Notes: generated from the sequence alone by a model not told the origin. Counted from the stretch's first letter, positions 8,613 through 17,586 are shown. The stretch: DNA of 40,194 nt from Cyanobacteria bacterium QS_4_48_99 (GCA_003021505.1 PXPT01000121.1:1-40194); one strand, 5' to 3'. Numbers and translations: made by a program.

Positions 8613-9188
8613 CTACTGATTCACTTCCAGCAACCCAGGCGGTGGCACAATCTCCAGACAACCCGCCTCTAGGTTTATGACTGGTACAATCGCTTTGACA
8701 AAGGGAATCAAAACCTTCTCAGATGGAGGCTGATGCAACTTTACCTCTAGCAAATCGTTTCCAGCCGAAAAGAGATTGACCACAACACCAATTGTTTCTG
8801 CTGTGGTTTGATTAACTACTTCTAAACCGATTAAATCCGAGACATGATACTCTTGTTCAGAGAGGGTGGGGCGATCGCTTTCGGGAACTAGTAACTTACA
8901 CTGCCGCAATGCCTCTGCCTGATTGCGATTATCAATCCCAGCCAGCTTTACTACATACAATCCTTTCCCCCGTAGGTAGCGTCCTTGCAACAGTTCCACT
9001 ACTTGGGGTTCTGCTGCATTTCCACACCGTAGCCAGCGGACTCCTGGTTGTTCAAAGCGTTCGGGAAAATCTGTAGTCGGATAAACTCGTAACTCCCCTT
9101 CTAACCCTTGAGGAGCAACAATCGTACCGATTTCTAGCCATTTGTCTGAATTGGGAGTTGGGCTTTTCGATTGCCATTCATTCATCAT
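8613..9188 (-). CDS. rimM: Ribosome maturation factor RimM
   Basis: About 191 residues from ATG 9188 (a second ATG follows directly at 9185; a TTG at 9212 is less likely). RimM assists maturation of the 30S subunit head and binds S19. The N-terminal beta-barrel starts WLEIGTIVAPQGLEGELRVYP, the family signature, with FPERF after it. The PRC-barrel half starts HVSDLIGLEVV and ends with LIPFVKAIVPVINLE. Unlike many bacteria, it is not next to rpsP or trmD here. A single leftward gene with nothing upstream for 100 bases. Confidence 0.93.
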   Translation of the reverse strand: MMNEWQSKSPTPNSDKWLEIGTIVAPQGLEGELRVYPTTDFPERFEQPGVRWLRCGNAAEPQVVELLQGRYLRGKGLYVVKLAGIDNRNQAEALRQCKLLVPESDRPTLSEQEYHVSDLIGLEVVNQTTAETIGVVVNLFSAGNDLLEVKLHQPPSEKVLIPFVKAIVPVINLEAGCLEIVPPPGLLEVNQ

Positions 9189-9310
9189 TTGTTGACAGCG
9201 AAAAGCTTTCAAAAGACTGCATCGATATAGTTCGTTGAAATATTTACCATTTCAATCTTCCCTGGGATACGCACCGAACAGCAGAAAGAGGTGGTTCGAT
9301 ATGGGCAAAT

Positions 9311-10681
9311 TTATTTATCATCAGAATTGATCGAGCAGGTACCATAGCTACATCTATCAAACTGCGGTCTTCTAGAAGCGACAAACTTGTAAATTTTGGG
9401 ACCAATGGTGGAAGCGGCAGGAAAATGACACACTACTAATAGCGGCCAGAGTGGAGGTAGGTAACGCAAAATTTTGCGGAAGGCAAAAAATCCCTTTCGC
9501 ACCGAACCGTTAGGTAGCAAAAGGTGCATCTCTTCTCGGCAAGCCTCAAGTGAAATTTCGGGATGGATCTCAGACACACTGAGCCATCGCTTTTCCAAAT
9601 CGCTATAGGTAAGACAATTGACCCAATCAAAATAACATAGTACAGTCATTGAGCGTATGCATAAGGGACACAAGCCATCATATAAGAGTTCAGGTTTGTT
9701 CTTTGTACGCGCAAATCTTTGACGGCGTGACAGAGTTTTGATAACTGAGGTCCAGGGAATAAAAACCGCATAAATAGCTATGTACTGAAAAAAAGGTGCT
9801 CTCTGAGTCAAGTAGATTCCCGTGTGGAGGGCTGCTCCCATAGGGATGTAGAGCCAAATTAACCCAGGAAAAATGAGCACTAAAAAGAAAGTTCCTTCAA
9901 ACAGGATTGCTGTGCACGAAGCTATCCAGGCTAGGGTATGGTGCTGACCCAACCAGATTCCTAGATCGCTCCCCCATCGCAATCCATCCCGCAGTAGATA
10001 ATACTGGAGAGTATATCCGTTCATCCAATCAAGGGTAAATAAACCAGGTCCAGGCTTGCCAAGCTTGCTTAATGCCGCAGACAGATATATTAAAGCAAAC
10101 ATCCACTGAACTAAGAGAAGAGACCACCTCGCGAAAACACTCTTTTTAGTCATGATGTTGAAAACTTCAAACCTTCTCCGCTTGATATTCTGCTGTATGC
10201 GATGTCGCAGGTCATCGATTGACAACACCTTACCAGCCGGACTCAAGGCAAGGAGCGAAAGCGTTATTATCATCAAAGCTTCGGGATGATGATAATCGCC
10301 AAAAGAATATATGTAAGCCTGCATGAAGATATTACCAACCGCAAAAAATATTAGGCTGAGGTTAGTTTTTAGTCCGATTAGGGCTAAAAGGCCAACAACC
10401 AGTGTTAACCAAAAAACAATCGCTAGAAATGCAAAAGGCGGGTTATAATTCCACCCTAATGGAGTAACTAAAAGCTGTAATATCGGTAGTGCCTTGTATT
10501 GAGAGTCAGGCAGCGCAGAAAGGTCAAATAATTTGCTAATATAATTATTATTAATTAAGTAAAAAAGCTGGAATGCAACTATAAAAATTCGACAAACTGC
10601 TAAATTAAAAAGCGGTGCAGGGCGAAACCAATAGGTAGTCCAAACTTGAGAAAGACTCTTCCATTTTTTGGGTAAGTTCAT
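9311..10681 (-). CDS. HTTM-domain membrane protein fused to DCC (DUF393) domain
   Basis: A 456-residue fusion. Residues about 15-315 contain several hydrophobic helices with the HTTM (vitamin K-dependent gamma-carboxylase-like) layout: RIFIVAFQLF, FGDYHHPEALM with paired His, WMFALIYLSAALSK and MGAALHTGIYL. From about 331 a soluble DCC (DUF393) thioredoxin-like domain begins with ELLYDGLCPLC, which has the CxxC redox motif (Cys338, Cys341). HTTM and DCC proteins often occur together, and the fusion suggests a membrane enzyme coupled to a thiol-disulfide module; the substrate is not known. It is 2 bases downstream of the 178-aa gene and clearly co-transcribed with it. The coding sequence is AT-richer than its neighbours. 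Confidence 0.82.
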   Translation of the reverse strand: MNLPKKWKSLSQVWTTYWFRPAPLFNLAVCRIFIVAFQLFYLINNNYISKLFDLSALPDSQYKALPILQLLVTPLGWNYNPPFAFLAIVFWLTLVVGLLALIGLKTNLSLIFFAVGNIFMQAYIYSFGDYHHPEALMIITLSLLALSPAGKVLSIDDLRHRIQQNIKRRRFEVFNIMTKKSVFARWSLLLVQWMFALIYLSAALSKLGKPGPGLFTLDWMNGYTLQYYLLRDGLRWGSDLGIWLGQHHTLAWIASCTAILFEGTFFLVLIFPGLIWLYIPMGAALHTGIYLTQRAPFFQYIAIYAVFIPWTSVIKTLSRRQRFARTKNKPELLYDGLCPLCIRSMTVLCYFDWVNCLTYSDLEKRWLSVSEIHPEISLEACREEMHLLLPNGSVRKGFFAFRKILRYLPPLWPLLVVCHFPAASTIGPKIYKFVASRRPQFDRCSYGTCSINSDDK

Positions 10682-10683
10682 TT

Positions 10684-11220
10684 TTATTTTTTCTCCTGTA
10701 GTGTCTTGAGTTTAACAGTCTCTATAACTTGTGTTTTTCCCGGAGATAAACCTTCTGATGAAAGAACTAGGGGATGATTTTCCAGTCGTAGTTTAACAAG
10801 GTTATTTGGGTTGCTGCTCTGATAAAACTCTACATATTGAATAATTTTTTCTTTGTCGTTTTTCTGGATCGCACTAACAAAATTTTTTTGGAAAACCCAG
10901 AAGTTACCCCCTATATCCTTAGGAAGAATTCGTACTTGATTTGAATTTTCCGAAATCCCAAAAACCCAATACCTATCAAAGCTGTCTCCCTCGTATTTCG
11001 GTGTACTATACATGGGGTAATCTAAAAAGGGATAAATAGCAGGGGGAGAAGGGAAGGAGGGACAAAGATTTTTTAAAAATGAAGGAAATCTGTTAGAGCG
11101 AGGGCAAACGCTCCTAAGACCTATAGATGCCTGAAAGAAAAGAACAGTTAGAATTACTAGAGATATCGGTAGGATCGCTAGTTTTTTTAAGTTAGTTTGA
11201 GCTTGAAGGTGTTTTGCCAT
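10684..11220 (-). CDS. Membrane-anchored hypothetical protein, partner of HTTM-DCC gene
   Basis: A 178-residue protein I cannot place in a family. An N-terminal anchor (LAILPISLVILTVLFF) is followed by a Pro-rich segment with two Cys (SVCPRSNRFPSFLKNLCP), then a predicted extracytoplasmic domain starting around YPFLDYPMYSTP with aromatic-rich YWVFGISEN and IGGNFWVF. The two cysteines next to the membrane could be a substrate for the CxxC module encoded immediately downstream, but that is a guess. Its stop is 2 bases before the HTTM gene start. Start is ATG at 11220. AT-rich like its partner. Confidence 0.7.
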   Translation of the reverse strand: MAKHLQAQTNLKKLAILPISLVILTVLFFQASIGLRSVCPRSNRFPSFLKNLCPSFPSPPAIYPFLDYPMYSTPKYEGDSFDRYWVFGISENSNQVRILPKDIGGNFWVFQKNFVSAIQKNDKEKIIQYVEFYQSSNPNNLVKLRLENHPLVLSSEGLSPGKTQVIETVKLKTLQEKK

Positions 11221-11317
11221 GATACTTATCTATCCATAAAATGCACTTCCTGTAACGTCGCATACCTAAATTTGGTAACTAGTCATCATAAATCCTTGGG
11301 TAGTACAGTCTTGGGAA

Positions 11318-12622
11318 CTAATATTTGGATTTACGCCAGTAGCTCTTAGCTGTTGACTGTTGCCGATGACTGACCAGCCAATCTAGAATCAACCTTTTCA
11401 GCCGATGCTTAACTACCTGGAGGCGATGGCGGCACGTGGGCATCCTTAGTAGGATGTAAACCCATCGTCTGATCGCGCAGGCTATAGAACCTCTCAGATT
11501 GATGCCGAAGCTAGACACGATTGCATCGTTGATCCCTAGAGTGAGCATTTCTCCCAAGTGTGAATAGCGGAAGGCAAGTAAAGGTCTGCCAGTGAGGGCA
11601 GCACCAAGATTTCGAGCAGCGCAATTTGCTTGCTGGAAAGCTGCTTGAGCAGTTGATGGCACTTGTTTGCCCTGAGCATCGCGAATATCTGCCAGATCCC
11701 CTAAGGCAAACACTTCTGGATAATTGACCAATTGCAGGGTAGGGAGGGTAAGCAGTTGATTCTGGCTGTTGTGCTGGCAATCAAGGGGACGCAACCACTC
11801 CTTTGACTGAGTACCAAGTGTTCCAATCGCTAGATCGACAGAGATGGTGCGAACCTGACCTTGATGAACCAGATTGATTTGGTTGGAACTAACAGAATCA
11901 ATGCTAGTTTCAAATTTCACCTGGACACCGCGAGCTTCCAGGGATTGACGAGCAACTTTCTGGCTAAAAGCAGAAAAGTTCTTCAGAATTTGCTTATCCC
12001 GAGCAAATAGGTAGATTTGTCCTCGTTCTTGTAAGCGATCAGCAAGCTTACCAGCTAGCTCTACGCCGCCGGGACCTCCACCCGCAATGGCTACCTGAAT
12101 TTTTGGCAAGTCGGTGGCTTCCAGGACTCGGAGTCTCTCTCTAAGAAGGTCAGCATCAGCTAAAGTTCGGAAGGGGTAAGCATAGGTAGCTGCGCCTGAA
12201 ACAAGATCAGATAGCGTCTCTCTCCCCACAGCCAAAACTGAGTAATCGTAGGAAAAAATCTCACCTCTGTGAAGCTGTACTTGGCGTTTTTCTAAATCTA
12301 TTCCCTGAATCGTTCCCTGATGGAATTGGATGCCTGTATCAGCCAGTAGTTTTTCAAAAGAGGGAGCAATTTCCCACGATTGGAATTCTCTTGTAACTAG
12401 CTCATAGAGAAACGGAGTAAATAGAAAGCGGTTCTCCTTGTCAATAATGGTGATTTGAGGCTTCTTACACTTCGACCAGGAAAGACGATTTAAGTACAAA
12501 GCGGTATAAAGCCCCGCAAAGCCACCTCCAAGAATGCAAATTTGGTTGGGAGTTACATTTCCACCGAGCGCAGGGGGAGGTATAGTATTTTTACGGAGGT
12601 TAGTATGAAAATTAAAATACAT
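11318..12622 (-). CDS. Type II NADH dehydrogenase-like FAD oxidoreductase
   Basis: About 434 residues from ATG 12622; an upstream in-frame GTG at 12655 would add 11 residues with no family support. It has the two-dinucleotide-fold layout of NDH-2 enzymes, which pass electrons from NAD(P)H to quinone without pumping protons: the FAD fold ICILGGGFAGLYTALYL near residues 28-44, the NAD(P)H fold VAIAGGGPGGVELAG, and the flavin contact VFALGDLADIRD followed by PSTAQAAFQQA. It is closest in style to cyanobacterial Ndb proteins, but I cannot say which. The C-terminal region has basic helices that could lie on the membrane. It precedes the HTTM pair in the same direction with a 98-base gap. Confidence 0.85.
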   Translation of the reverse strand: MYFNFHTNLRKNTIPPPALGGNVTPNQICILGGGFAGLYTALYLNRLSWSKCKKPQITIIDKENRFLFTPFLYELVTREFQSWEIAPSFEKLLADTGIQFHQGTIQGIDLEKRQVQLHRGEIFSYDYSVLAVGRETLSDLVSGAATYAYPFRTLADADLLRERLRVLEATDLPKIQVAIAGGGPGGVELAGKLADRLQERGQIYLFARDKQILKNFSAFSQKVARQSLEARGVQVKFETSIDSVSSNQINLVHQGQVRTISVDLAIGTLGTQSKEWLRPLDCQHNSQNQLLTLPTLQLVNYPEVFALGDLADIRDAQGKQVPSTAQAAFQQANCAARNLGAALTGRPLLAFRYSHLGEMLTLGINDAIVSSFGINLRGSIACAIRRWVYILLRMPTCRHRLQVVKHRLKRLILDWLVSHRQQSTAKSYWRKSKY

Positions 12623-13106
12623 ACTTACAGAGTATAAATAGTGAATAATGGACACAACTGTCCTGCATGTGACATGGGAACCATATCATTAGAAACTATG
12701 AATGAGGGATGTTTAGGATTTAATTATAGAAAAAGGGCGTTCCACGCAGCTTGGCGATCGCCTCGTATTACTAACTTTTCTTATGTAATAAAAATAACAG
12801 CGTTTCCTAAGAATGTCCAGTCGAAGCGAATCAAAAGGGAAAGCGCTGCTCCAAAGCCGATTTGGTGGTGCGGACACCTTGCTTGGAACTACTCTGTCAG
12901 TTGGTTGCGGCTTAATTCATTTCGTTTTCTAGGGTTGGCTCTCGAGAGGACACTTCGGAAGTGAGTGCTAGTTAATGCTGCATTACTGCTGCCAAATGCC
13001 GCATCCCCATCTCAATTTCGGAGTTACTTGCAGTCAGGAAACCTGTTATTTGGGATATCTGGGTGCCACACTGAGATAGAGAGTGGGTTCCATAAGCTTT
13101 CTAATA
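12623..13106. other. Intergenic region, no convincing gene
   Basis: About 480 bases between two divergent genes. A 107-codon frame (12641-12964, rightward) exists but its protein is Arg/Trp-rich without recognisable motifs, and it contains a HIP1 site, so I treat it as non-coding. A small hairpin CACTT-CGG-AAGTG lies near 12951. Promoters of both flanking genes must be here, but no clear -35/-10 pair stands out. Confidence 0.5.
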
Positions 13107-13994
13107 ATGCGCGCTCTTGGTGAGGAGTATCAGGTTTGGCGGCTAGCTGAGCCTAAAACTTGGCAAGCTGATTTCTATCGCCGCCCTCTTCAAGATGAAC
13201 GCGGAAAAATCCTCTGGGAATTGCTCATTTGCGATCCCAGCCGCAACTTCGTCTACGTTGCCCAGTGTCCTCAATCGGAAGCCAATTCCGACTGGTTAGC
13301 TTCCCAACTGCAAACTGCTGCTGAGGGTCAACTCCCCGACTTAATTCAAGTTTTTCGTCCCCAGTCGGTGAGTTTGTTGGAAGCCGCAAGTCAAAAACTC
13401 GAAATTCCTATCGAAGCTACGCGACGCACTGCTGCCCTGAAGCAAGAACTACAACAGCGCGCACGCAACTATCCCAGCCTCGATAATTACACCGGCGCTA
13501 CTTACGAACCAATCAAACTAGAAAAACCACCGCCACAAGCTTTACCCGAACAACTCTGGGGAGAGCAATGGCGTTTTGTCACCCTAGCTGCCGGAGACCT
13601 AGAAGAGAGCTTTCGCGATCGCCCCATTCCCATTTTAGAGATGCCCGCAGCGCTCTTGCCCCTAAATCTGCAAATCGCCTCAACAGTAAAAGTTCCAGGA
13701 GTGGTCATTTATGGCGGCAGGCAATCAATGCAGTTAGCGCGTTGGTTAGAAGAAGCCAAACCAGTGGCACTGAATTACGTTCCCACTGAAGTTGGCAAAT
13801 CTGGAGGGTTGATTTTAGAAGCCGGCTTAGTTGAGCGCTGGATTGTTTTTACCTTTGAAGATCCAGAGGTCGCAAAAGCTGCCCAAACTTATGAACAGCG
13901 CAAGCAATCTAGTCAGGGATTACATTTTCTGTTAATACAACCTGATGATTCCGGAATGACTTATAGTGGTTTTTGGTTATTGCGGGAGGAATAA
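13107..13994 (+). CDS. Tab2/Atab2 (DUF1092) family RNA-binding protein
   Basis: About 295 residues from ATG 13107 (a GTG at 13083 is in frame but adds only 8 residues). The family includes chloroplast Tab2/Atab2, which binds the psaB 5' leader and promotes photosystem I translation. Signature pieces are WQADFYRRPL and GKILWELLICD near the N-terminus, ALPEQLWGEQWRFVTLAAGDLE mid-protein (the family WGE motif), and the C-terminal GFWLLREE, conserved in the family. The gene is monocistronic as seen here. Role in photosystem assembly in this organism is inferred from the family. Confidence 0.88.
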   Translation: MRALGEEYQVWRLAEPKTWQADFYRRPLQDERGKILWELLICDPSRNFVYVAQCPQSEANSDWLASQLQTAAEGQLPDLIQVFRPQSVSLLEAASQKLEIPIEATRRTAALKQELQQRARNYPSLDNYTGATYEPIKLEKPPPQALPEQLWGEQWRFVTLAAGDLEESFRDRPIPILEMPAALLPLNLQIASTVKVPGVVIYGGRQSMQLARWLEEAKPVALNYVPTEVGKSGGLILEAGLVERWIVFTFEDPEVAKAAQTYEQRKQSSQGLHFLLIQPDDSGMTYSGFWLLREE

Positions 13995-14043
13995 TATTAA
14001 GTCCGGTTAAGTACCCCTAGTTATGGTAAATAGACGCGACGGA

Positions 14044-14222
14044 CATCTCAAGGTGGAGGGGCTGTGGCGCGGGGATTATAAACTTCCCAGGTTTCCTCGG
14101 AAGACAGCCCTTGTGAATTACTTCGCGCCCTTGTAAGCCCCGTGCGAGCTCGGGAGGGGTCGTGGTTCGAGGTTCCCTCGAACCCTTGAGAGCCCCGTTT
14201 CGCCACCCGTGTCCTTGAGATG
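14044..14222 (+). ncRNA. Candidate structured RNA with long closing stem (6S-like shape)
   Basis: The ends pair perfectly: CATCTCAAGG (14044-14053) with CCTTGAGATG (14213-14222). After a small internal loop, GTGGCG (14064-14069) pairs with CGCCAC (14201-14206), and CGGGG (14070-14074) with CCCCG (14193-14197), leaving a UUU bulge. Inside is a large open region and a 9-bp hairpin GGTTCGAGG/CCTCGAACC (14164-14184). A 179-nt RNA with a 21-bp interrupted closing stem, a large central bubble and an apical hairpin is the architecture of 6S RNA, but I could not match it by sequence. The strand is uncertain because both strands fold; plus is preferred since a TATGGT box lies upstream and a terminator downstream. 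The 90-codon frame on the other strand is taken as a shadow. Confidence 0.45.
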
Positions 14223-14304
14223 GGGAGAAGCGGCGACACGGAGATATTTCTATGATGGGTAATCAAACCGATTTCACCTGATTGTATAGCAACCTTTCCA
14301 CACG

Positions 14305-14337
14305 AAAAAGCGCTCTTCACAAGAGGGCGCTTCTATT
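14305..14337. terminator. Bidirectional factor-independent terminator
   Basis: A strong stem AAGCGCTCTT / AGAGGGCGCTT around a CACA loop has a run of five T on the minus strand (end of dnaA transcript) and CTATTTTG on the plus strand (end of the candidate RNA transcript). It lies between the folded RNA region and dnaA, which face each other. Confidence 0.75.
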
Positions 14338-14460
14338 TTGCTTTAGTTAACTTAGGTGGGCGTAAATGCCTATTCTATTAGGCTAGGGATTAGCGGATTG
14401 GGAGTTGCTATATTTGAGATAAGCGGTGCTAATCTCTTTTTCCAAAGATGCTTAGTGAGT

Positions 14461-15831
14461 TCAGGATTGATGTTTGCTGGCAAGGTTAATGCGATCACTC
14501 AACTGGCGTAGGGTTTGACTAAGATGGGAATCGCCTTGCTGCAATTGCTCGATCTTCTCGCAGCTATACATTACTGTTGTGTGGTCTTTGCCGCCAAACT
14601 CCTCGCCGATTCTCGGTAGACTTAACTCGGTATGCTGTCGCATCAAGTACATCCCCACTTGTCTAGCCCAGCTTATTTCCCGGCGTCGAGAATTTCCCTT
14701 TAACTCTTCAACCGACACATTAAAGGTGTCTGCTACTGCCATCAAAATCGCTTCTGGAGAAGCTACCACCTTTCCGACAGGTGGATTTAAAGCGGAAGCA
14801 ATGTTGTCCACCGTGATGGGAAATCCCGAGATAGAAGTGTAAGCCACAGCCCGAATTAAGGCTCCCTCTAGTTCTCGAATGTTAGAAGTGTAGTTCGTGG
14901 CAATATACTCAATTACTTCCCGTGGTAGGCGTATATTCTCGTACTCTGCCTGTTTCTGTAAAATCGCCATCCGTGTTTCCAAATCGGGAGCTTGAATATC
15001 AGCAATTAAGCCCATCGCAAAGCGAGAAGAGAGGCGTTCCGAGCAGCGGGGAATCTGGTTGGGGGGTCTGTCAGAAGCCAGCACCACCTGCTTACCTGCC
15101 TCGTGCAAAGTGTTAAACGTATAGAAAAACTCTTCTTGGGTATATTCCTTGCCTTCAATAAACTGAATGTCGTCAACCAAAAGCACATCTGCTGCCCGAT
15201 AATGCTCTCGAAAGTGTTGCATGCTGTCTTGGCGAATTGCCGCAATTAGGTCATTCGTAAACTGCTCTGTAGACACATAAAAAATCTTGGAATCGGGGGA
15301 GATTTCTAAGCGGTAATGACCAATCGCTTGCATTAAGTGAGTTTTGCCTAAGCCTACTCCGCCACAAATAAACAGCGGATTAAACTCGCGCCCCGGATAT
15401 TCGGCAACAGCTAGGGAAGCAGCATGCGCCATGCGGTTATTTGAACCCACCACAAAGCGAGAAAAAACGTATTTGGGATTGAGTTCACTCTTGCTCAGTC
15501 GGCTGCTAGGCAAGCTATCCGACCGATTGGTGGTTGAGCTTGACAAAGAAGCATCATCGCTTTGAGCAACTGCGATTTGGATTTCAATGGGTTGACCGAC
15601 AATATCTTGCACTGCCTCGGCAATTGTGGTGATGTAGTGCTTCTGCAACCAGTTGCGGGCAAAGGGATTGGGAGCGCGAATGACCAAGGAGTTGTTGTTC
15701 CACTCCTCGGCACTAGCAGTCTCAATCCAGGTTTCAAAGCTAGGTTGGCTCAGTTGTTGTTGTAGGCGCTCCTGGACTTGACTCCAGAGTTGTTGTGGGG
15801 ACATCTCCACGGGCTTGTCTCCGCCACTCAC
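14461..15831 (-). CDS. dnaA: Chromosomal replication initiator DnaA
   Basis: A 456-residue DnaA, the AAA+ protein that opens the origin. Domain I is at about 10-85, a Ser/Asp-rich linker at about 90-118, the AAA+ core starts YVFSRFVVG, with Walker [10 protein letters not shown] (157-165) and Walker [10 protein letters not shown] (217-224). The C-terminal DNA-binding domain holds [12 protein letters not shown] and the DnaA signature [11 protein letters not shown]. All key residues are intact. A GTG at 15831 is taken as start; an ATG at 15804 is the alternative and matches shorter homologues. I saw no cluster of DnaA boxes (TTTTCCACA) beside it, only one near match at about 14294, so the origin is probably not here. 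Confidence 0.95.
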   Translation of the reverse strand: MSGGDKPVEMSPQQLWSQVQERLQQQLSQPSFETWIETASAEEWNNNSLVIRAPNPFARNWLQKHYITTIAEAVQDIVGQPIEIQIAVAQSDDASLSSSTTNRSDSLPSSRLSKSELNPKYVFSRFVVGSNNRMAHAASLAVAEYPGREFNPLFICGGVGLGKTHLMQAIGHYRLEISPDSKIFYVSTEQFTNDLIAAIRQDSMQHFREHYRAADVLLVDDIQFIEGKEYTQEEFFYTFNTLHEAGKQVVLASDRPPNQIPRCSERLSSRFAMGLIADIQAPDLETRMAILQKQAEYENIRLPREVIEYIATNYTSNIRELEGALIRAVAYTSISGFPITVDNIASALNPPVGKVVASPEAILMAVADTFNVSVEELKGNSRRREISWARQVGMYLMRQHTELSLPRIGEEFGGKDHTTVMYSCEKIEQLQQGDSHLSQTLRQLSDRINLASKHQS

Positions 15832-15994
15832 TTAGATTTTCGACACTTCGCGCTTGATGGCAATCGTTTTATGTACTCTAAGTTAGCGATCACTTCTTAA
15901 TACTCAATCGTGACAGAACTTCCCGAAATTGCTCACTTACGCCAGACCTATACGCTAAGAAAGAATTCAAAATTCTGAATTGAGCTGCTGTTGG

Positions 15995-16504
15995 TTAATT
16001 CAGGAAATCCACTTTCATATTTAGAGACGTGCTACCTGTCCGGTTTACCATCTCGCTTCCGTCAACGGCGCTAAACCCATTACGTTCATAAAAACGCTTG
16101 GCGGGATTCGTCGCTCTCACGCTTAGCGATACAGATGGATAATACGCTTTCGCCGCTTCCAGCAGATGAATAAGCAACTGCGTTCCCACTCCGCTGTTTC
16201 TATAGTGAGGGAGAACGGCGATCGCCAATTCTGGTGTAGTATCATCAACGTAGCCGTAGCCCTTCTCTTCGCCTGTTAGCAGACGCAGCCACGTAGCTCC
16301 TATCGCTTGGTTGCTGTTTAACTCCATAGCAACAAAACCCATGTCATCTTCCCGTCCCCAATTTTTAACGTACTTGGCAAGGTTAGGATAATTCCTAACG
16401 GCTGCCAATGGCTCCCCCTCCTCTGCTAGATGGGCTGCTTCATACAGCATTTGCCACAAAAATGTCTCATCTCCATTTGTTAGGGCTCGAATGTAGTAGT
16501 CCAT
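15995..16504 (-). CDS. GNAT-family N-acetyltransferase
   Basis: A 169-residue GNAT acyltransferase. The acetyl-CoA loop is in the segment PHYRNSGVGTQLLIHLLEAA (Q/RxxGxG/A pattern), preceded by the core strand PELAIAVLP and followed by VSLSVRATNPAKRFYERNGF, the usual GNAT ending. The substrate is unknown. It lies upstream of dnaA in the same direction with about 160 bases between, where no gene or DnaA-box cluster is visible. ATG at 16504. Confidence 0.85.
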   Translation of the reverse strand: MDYYIRALTNGDETFLWQMLYEAAHLAEEGEPLAAVRNYPNLAKYVKNWGREDDMGFVAMELNSNQAIGATWLRLLTGEEKGYGYVDDTTPELAIAVLPHYRNSGVGTQLLIHLLEAAKAYYPSVSLSVRATNPAKRFYERNGFSAVDGSEMVNRTGSTSLNMKVDFLN

Positions 16505-16544
16505 CTCGCTTTCAAGTACCGTTTGCTCCTCCTATTTAATCACC

Positions 16545-16882
16545 TCACTTCGCTCTATTTCTGAATTCGTTTTTGAATGTACCAGGAGAGAGGAGTTCCA
16601 ACACCAGAAAGGGATTAACTCCTTATTGCCAAATGACATAACTCCAGCGTAGTTCCTCTCCTGCATAGAGACGGGAAACTCCCAAGACGGCGAACCAGTC
16701 AGGGCGTTTGTACCAGCGAGTGTGACGAGGGTCATAGTAGAGATTGAGGTCAGTGGCGACAAACACTTCGTTGGTGAGGTGACTAGGAGGGCGAAAGGTT
16801 TCTTCTAGCAGCCGGGGTTGATAGATGTGAAACTGGTCTGGCAAACCGGCTCCTCTAGTTTTTCACTGGGAAGGTCATACAT
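16545..16882 (-). pseudogene. Uma2-family endonuclease remnant (truncated, frameshift, nonsense)
   Basis: The N-terminal part of a cyanobacterial Uma2 (DUF820) restriction-endonuclease-fold protein. It begins MYDLPSE at 16882 and continues LPDQFHIYQP, EVFVATDLNLYYD and YKRPDWFAVLGVSRLY, ending SYVIWQ. Three lesions are visible: a one-base loss near 16846 changes frame after EEP; a TAA at 16623-16625 replaces the expected Glu codon after WQ; and after GVNPFLVLELLSPGT the similarity stops and the frame ends at 16545. The catalytic C-terminal half is missing. Uma2 genes are highly multiplied in filamentous cyanobacteria and such relics are common. Confidence 0.78.
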
Positions 16883-17145
16883 TGTCGGCAGGGTTTCATG
16901 GGGGGACGAGGCGGTCACTTTGATACATGGTCGCTGGCGATGGAAAGGGTGTTAAACAAATCACAGAGGACACGGAGAGAGAGTTGCATGCGGTGTCCTA
17001 ACCAAGAGGAGAGGCATATTGATCTATCTATATACCAAAATATAGAGTAGGGCTGCGTAAGTCCCGTATAGTATCTATCAATCTGTCCCCCTATTTCGCA
17101 GGTAATGATTGATAAATAGCTAAAAAACAAAGCAACTTTCATTAC
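16883..17145. other. Intergenic region downstream of queF, no gene seen
   Basis: Contains a 75-codon leftward frame whose coding strand holds ACAGAGGACACGGAGAG, a phrase typical of cyanobacterial intergenic filler, and no protein motif. Treated as non-coding. Confidence 0.4.
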
Positions 17146-17574
17146 CTACTCAGTATTTTTTTGCTTTTGATGATGCACTTCAATTACTGTGCCGACGTTG
17201 CCACGTGGAGCAAAATTTCCTTTAACATTTACTTCTAAAGGAGCGCAAGCGGCAACAAAATCATCTAAAATTTGATTAACTGCTTCTTCGTGAGAAATGT
17301 AGCGATCGCGGTAGCTATTGATATACAACTTAATTGCTTTTAACTCTACTACCGACTCATCCGGTGAATAGGTGATATCAATAGTGGCGAAGTCTGGATA
17401 CCCCGAAAATGGACATTTACAGGTAAATTCGGGCAGTGTAATATTAATATTGTAGCGCCGTCCTGGTCGTGGATCGGGAAAGGTAACTATTTGCCCTTGG
17501 GCGATCGCCCGCTCGCCGTATCTCACCTCATTCGTTTCTATTTCGGGCGATGATTGGCTTGAAAACTCATTCAT
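17146..17574 (-). CDS. queF: NADPH-dependent 7-cyano-7-deazaguanine reductase QueF
   Basis: A 142-residue type I QueF, which reduces preQ0 to preQ1 in the queuosine pathway. The nucleophilic Cys is in EFTCKCPFSGYPDF (Cys54, directly before Pro) with Asp61 behind it; the QueF signature ELKAIKLYINSYRD (about 78-91) with Glu78 follows, then HEEAVN. The size matches the short, unimodular QueF. It starts 12 bases after the stop of the 134-aa Cys-motif gene and is probably translated from the same mRNA. No preQ1 riboswitch was recognised. Confidence 0.95.
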   Translation of the reverse strand: MNEFSSQSSPEIETNEVRYGERAIAQGQIVTFPDPRPGRRYNINITLPEFTCKCPFSGYPDFATIDITYSPDESVVELKAIKLYINSYRDRYISHEEAVNQILDDFVAACAPLEVNVKGNFAPRGNVGTVIEVHHQKQKNTE

Positions 17575-17586
17575 ACGTTGTAGGAG

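Noticed and set aside
12641-12964. 107-codon gene divergent from the NADH dehydrogenase gene
   Set aside because: No motif, unusual amino-acid mix and a HIP1 palindrome inside; probably chance frame in the intergenic region.
14048-14320. 90-codon leftward frame over the folded RNA region
   Set aside because: Its composition (many Arg, Ser, Pro) follows from the GC-rich stems; no start signal or family likeness.
14305-15995. Replication origin next to dnaA
   Set aside because: Only one near DnaA box (CTTTCCACA, about 14294) was found; no cluster and no AT-rich unwinding element between 15832 and 15994.
16915-17142. 75-codon leftward frame between queF and the Uma2 relic
   Set aside because: Contains typical intergenic filler (ACAGAGGACACGGAGAG) and no protein pattern.
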